Position numbers and translations under genes: made by a program. Shown here piece after piece: positions 6,032 to 6,763 of a stretch of DNA of 6,763 nt (positions are counted from its first letter, which is position 1; each line of letters opens with the position of its first letter). The notes under the pieces were generated by a model. That model was not told where the DNA came from and made no database searches. It saw nothing but the letters and a program-made list of their open reading frames with translations. Source of the stretch: Planctomycetaceae bacterium (GTDB lineage: Bacteria > Planctomycetota > Planctomycetia > Pirellulales > Thermoguttaceae); the NCBI GenBank assembly GCA_031259095.1, contig JAIRLW010000104.1, positions 1 to 6,763 on the forward strand, read 5' to 3'.

Positions 6032-6214
6032 TTATGATTCATCAAGATTTCTCTTTTCTTTCGCTTTGGCATTCGCGGCAAGAAACCGGCGGATACCAGG
6101 CGAATCAACCGCAACCAGTTTTTCGGCGAAAATATTTTTTCCCGAATCAACCGCCGCAACAAAATCACGAAGACGGGAACCCGGCGGTTCACAAAGCAAT
6201 ACCTCATTAACAAA
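6032..6214 (-). pseudogene. Fossil fragment of a Gfo/Idh/MocA-family oxidoreductase
   Basis: On the minus strand, between an in-frame TGA (6217-6215) and a TAA (6034-6032), about 60 codons read as the middle of a Gfo/Idh/MocA NAD-binding domain. EVLLCEPPGSRLRDF is followed by VAAVDSGKNIFAEKLVAVDS and then PGIRRFLAANAKAKEK. This matches the family's strand-helix-strand block ending in the EKP signature, whose lysine is functionally important in intact enzymes. Here the proline is leucine (CTG at 6118-6116, one change from CCG). The dinucleotide-binding N-terminus and the whole C-terminal half are missing, against a usual length of about 350-450 aa, and no start codon or ribosome-binding site supports expression. 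Such sugar or inositol dehydrogenases are numerous in Planctomycetes. I judge it a dead remnant; the family match comes from motif recognition. Confidence 0.65.
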
Positions 6215-6235
6215 TCATTTTTCAACAATGAGGTA
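6200..6235 (+). terminator. Possible weak terminator hairpin downstream of cobA
   Basis: TACCTCATT (6200-6208) pairs perfectly with AATGAGGTA (6227-6235) around an 18-base loop. A T-rich tract, GTTTTATTTTTTT, begins five bases later. The stem is only nine pairs with four G-C pairs, and the hairpin is about 230 bases after the cobA stop, so termination is a guess. The left arm coincides with the edge of the oxidoreductase fossil. Confidence 0.25.
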
Positions 6236-6362
6236 ATAAGGTTTTATTTTTTTGGAGATTTATTGCTGCTGAGGTTGTTTTAAACAATCGTTAAGAAAAT
6301 TAGGTAAAAATAAGGTTAGTTTTCAAATTCATAACACAAAAAAAGTTGAAAAACAAATATTC

Positions 6363-6437
6363 GTAACATACCAGCGGAATTATTTTTTTGAATTGGTCTT
6401 TTCTTAATTTTTTAGTAATATTTCACTGATATGTTAC
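6363..6437. repeat. 75-bp palindromic, MITE-like element
   Basis: GTAACATACCAGCGGAAT (6363-6380) and ATTTCACTGATATGTTAC (6420-6437) form an imperfect 18-bp terminal inverted repeat with 15 of 18 positions complementary. They enclose an AT-rich core of 39 bases. The left end is repeated at 119-102. I see no clear target-site duplication and no coding capacity. It may be a non-autonomous mobile element, a RNA-structured dispersed repeat, or a relic of either. Confidence 0.5.
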
Positions 6438-6448
6438 AAAAGTTCCCG

Positions 6449-6465
6449 CTTTGTGTTCTGTGTGG
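6449..6465 (+). repeat. CTTTGTGTTCTGTGTGG repeat word
   Basis: This is the second copy of the word found on the opposite strand at 4984-4969. It is immediately preceded by AGTTCCC (6441-6447), the reverse complement of the start of the GGGAACTTCT word seen at 5041. The two repeat words are thus adjacent here but about 56 bases apart in the copy upstream of cobA. Confidence 0.4.
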
Positions 6466-6484
6466 TAAAAAATAAAAAAGACTG

Positions 6485-6763
6485 TTACTGTTGAATGTTT
6501 TTTTGTTGCATGTTCCGCACATCTTTTTCACGTTCTTTGGGCGTCACTTTTAGATTGATGAGTTTTCCGTTTTTGAGTTGTCCTTCGACGGTTGTTTTGT
6601 ACGGTGCGTTTAATTTGAAATCGCAATCCCAATCCGCAGGAAACGCCGGAAAAAGATCAATCCGTTTGCCGTCGCATTGCATCACAAGACTTTGAACGCC
6701 CTTTGTCAAAATTCCGCCGTGATCCTGATCGGGAATCCAATCATAATTCGGTCCCCAGAAAAC
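6485..6763 (-). CDS. C-terminal end of a large glycoside hydrolase-like protein (partial)
   Basis: The frame is open from the right edge to a TAA at 6487-6485, giving the last 92 residues; the start lies outside the window. Visible are WGPNYDWIPDQDHGG (residues 3-17 of this piece), IDLFPAFPADWDCDFKL (35-51), APYKTTVEG (53-61) and a basic, glutamine-rich tail. This pattern (PDxDHGG, then LFPAxPxxWDxxFKL, then TTVE) fits the C-terminal beta-sandwich of GH95-like or DUF5703-type proteins common in polysaccharide-degrading Planctomycetes, Verrucomicrobia and Bacteroidetes. These are usually secreted or periplasmic, but the signal peptide would be beyond the window. Catalytic residues are not in view, so substrate cannot be inferred. 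An internal TTG at 6709 is not a credible start because conserved sequence continues upstream of it. Confidence 0.7.
   Translation of the reverse strand, partial: VFWGPNYDWIPDQDHGGILTKGVQSLVMQCDGKRIDLFPAFPADWDCDFKLNAPYKTTVEGQLKNGKLINLKVTPKEREKDVRNMQQKNIQQ

Noticed and set aside
5971..6210. Plus-strand open frame of 79 codons starting in a TAATG overlap with the cobA stop
   Set aside because: The product is low-quality sequence with no ribosome-binding site of its own, while the opposite strand reads clearly as an oxidoreductase fragment.
6028..6228. Minus-strand open frame of 66 codons over the same region
   Set aside because: It is the wrong frame over the fossil; its arginine- and proline-rich product is a shadow of the Gfo/Idh/MocA frame ending at 6032.

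Overview
The window looks like a piece of a moderately AT-rich bacterial chromosome, most likely a planctomycete or a similar gut or sediment bacterium. This is inferred from three things: the style of the NAD(P)HX dehydratase, the end of a large secreted-type glycoside hydrolase at the right edge, and a fossil of a Gfo/Idh/MocA oxidoreductase of a kind abundant in that phylum. Intergenic DNA is plentiful and full of short degenerate dispersed repeats. The taxon call rests on remembered family resemblance and not on a marker gene.

Left part (1-4609, minus strand). After a two-hairpin tandem repeat at the left edge (1-77) comes a three-gene block transcribed right to left: nnrD (ADP-dependent NAD(P)HX dehydratase, 4563-3610), then a small gene that starts inside the nnrD stop codon (ATGA overlap) but is broken into three frames (3613-3186), then a 995-aa single-chain restriction-modification enzyme (3131-144). 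The last protein joins an N-terminal GIY-YIG-like nuclease domain to an Eco57I-type N6-adenine methyltransferase and a TaqI-like target-recognition domain. It is visibly richer in AAA/AAT/ATT codons than nnrD, which fits horizontal acquisition.

Middle (4610-5242). About 630 bases without a gene. It holds a GC-rich hairpin island, a 10-bp-period tandem repeat, several copies of a GGGAAYCTCT word in both orientations, a perfect 13-bp inverted repeat, and a plausible promoter for cobA.

Right part (5243-6763). cobA (uroporphyrinogen-III C-methyltransferase, plus strand) is complete and stands alone, supplying precorrin-2 for sirohaem or cobalamin. Downstream on the minus strand is a roughly 60-codon fossil of a Gfo/Idh/MocA dehydrogenase. 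It is followed by a 75-bp palindromic, MITE-like element whose end sequence also occurs at 102-119 near the other edge of the window. At the right edge is the C-terminal end of a large glycoside hydrolase-like protein (minus strand, continuing beyond the window).

The items most worth a second look are the GIY-YIG/type IIG fusion, the translationally coupled but frameshifted gene beside it, and the matching repeat ends near the two edges of the window.
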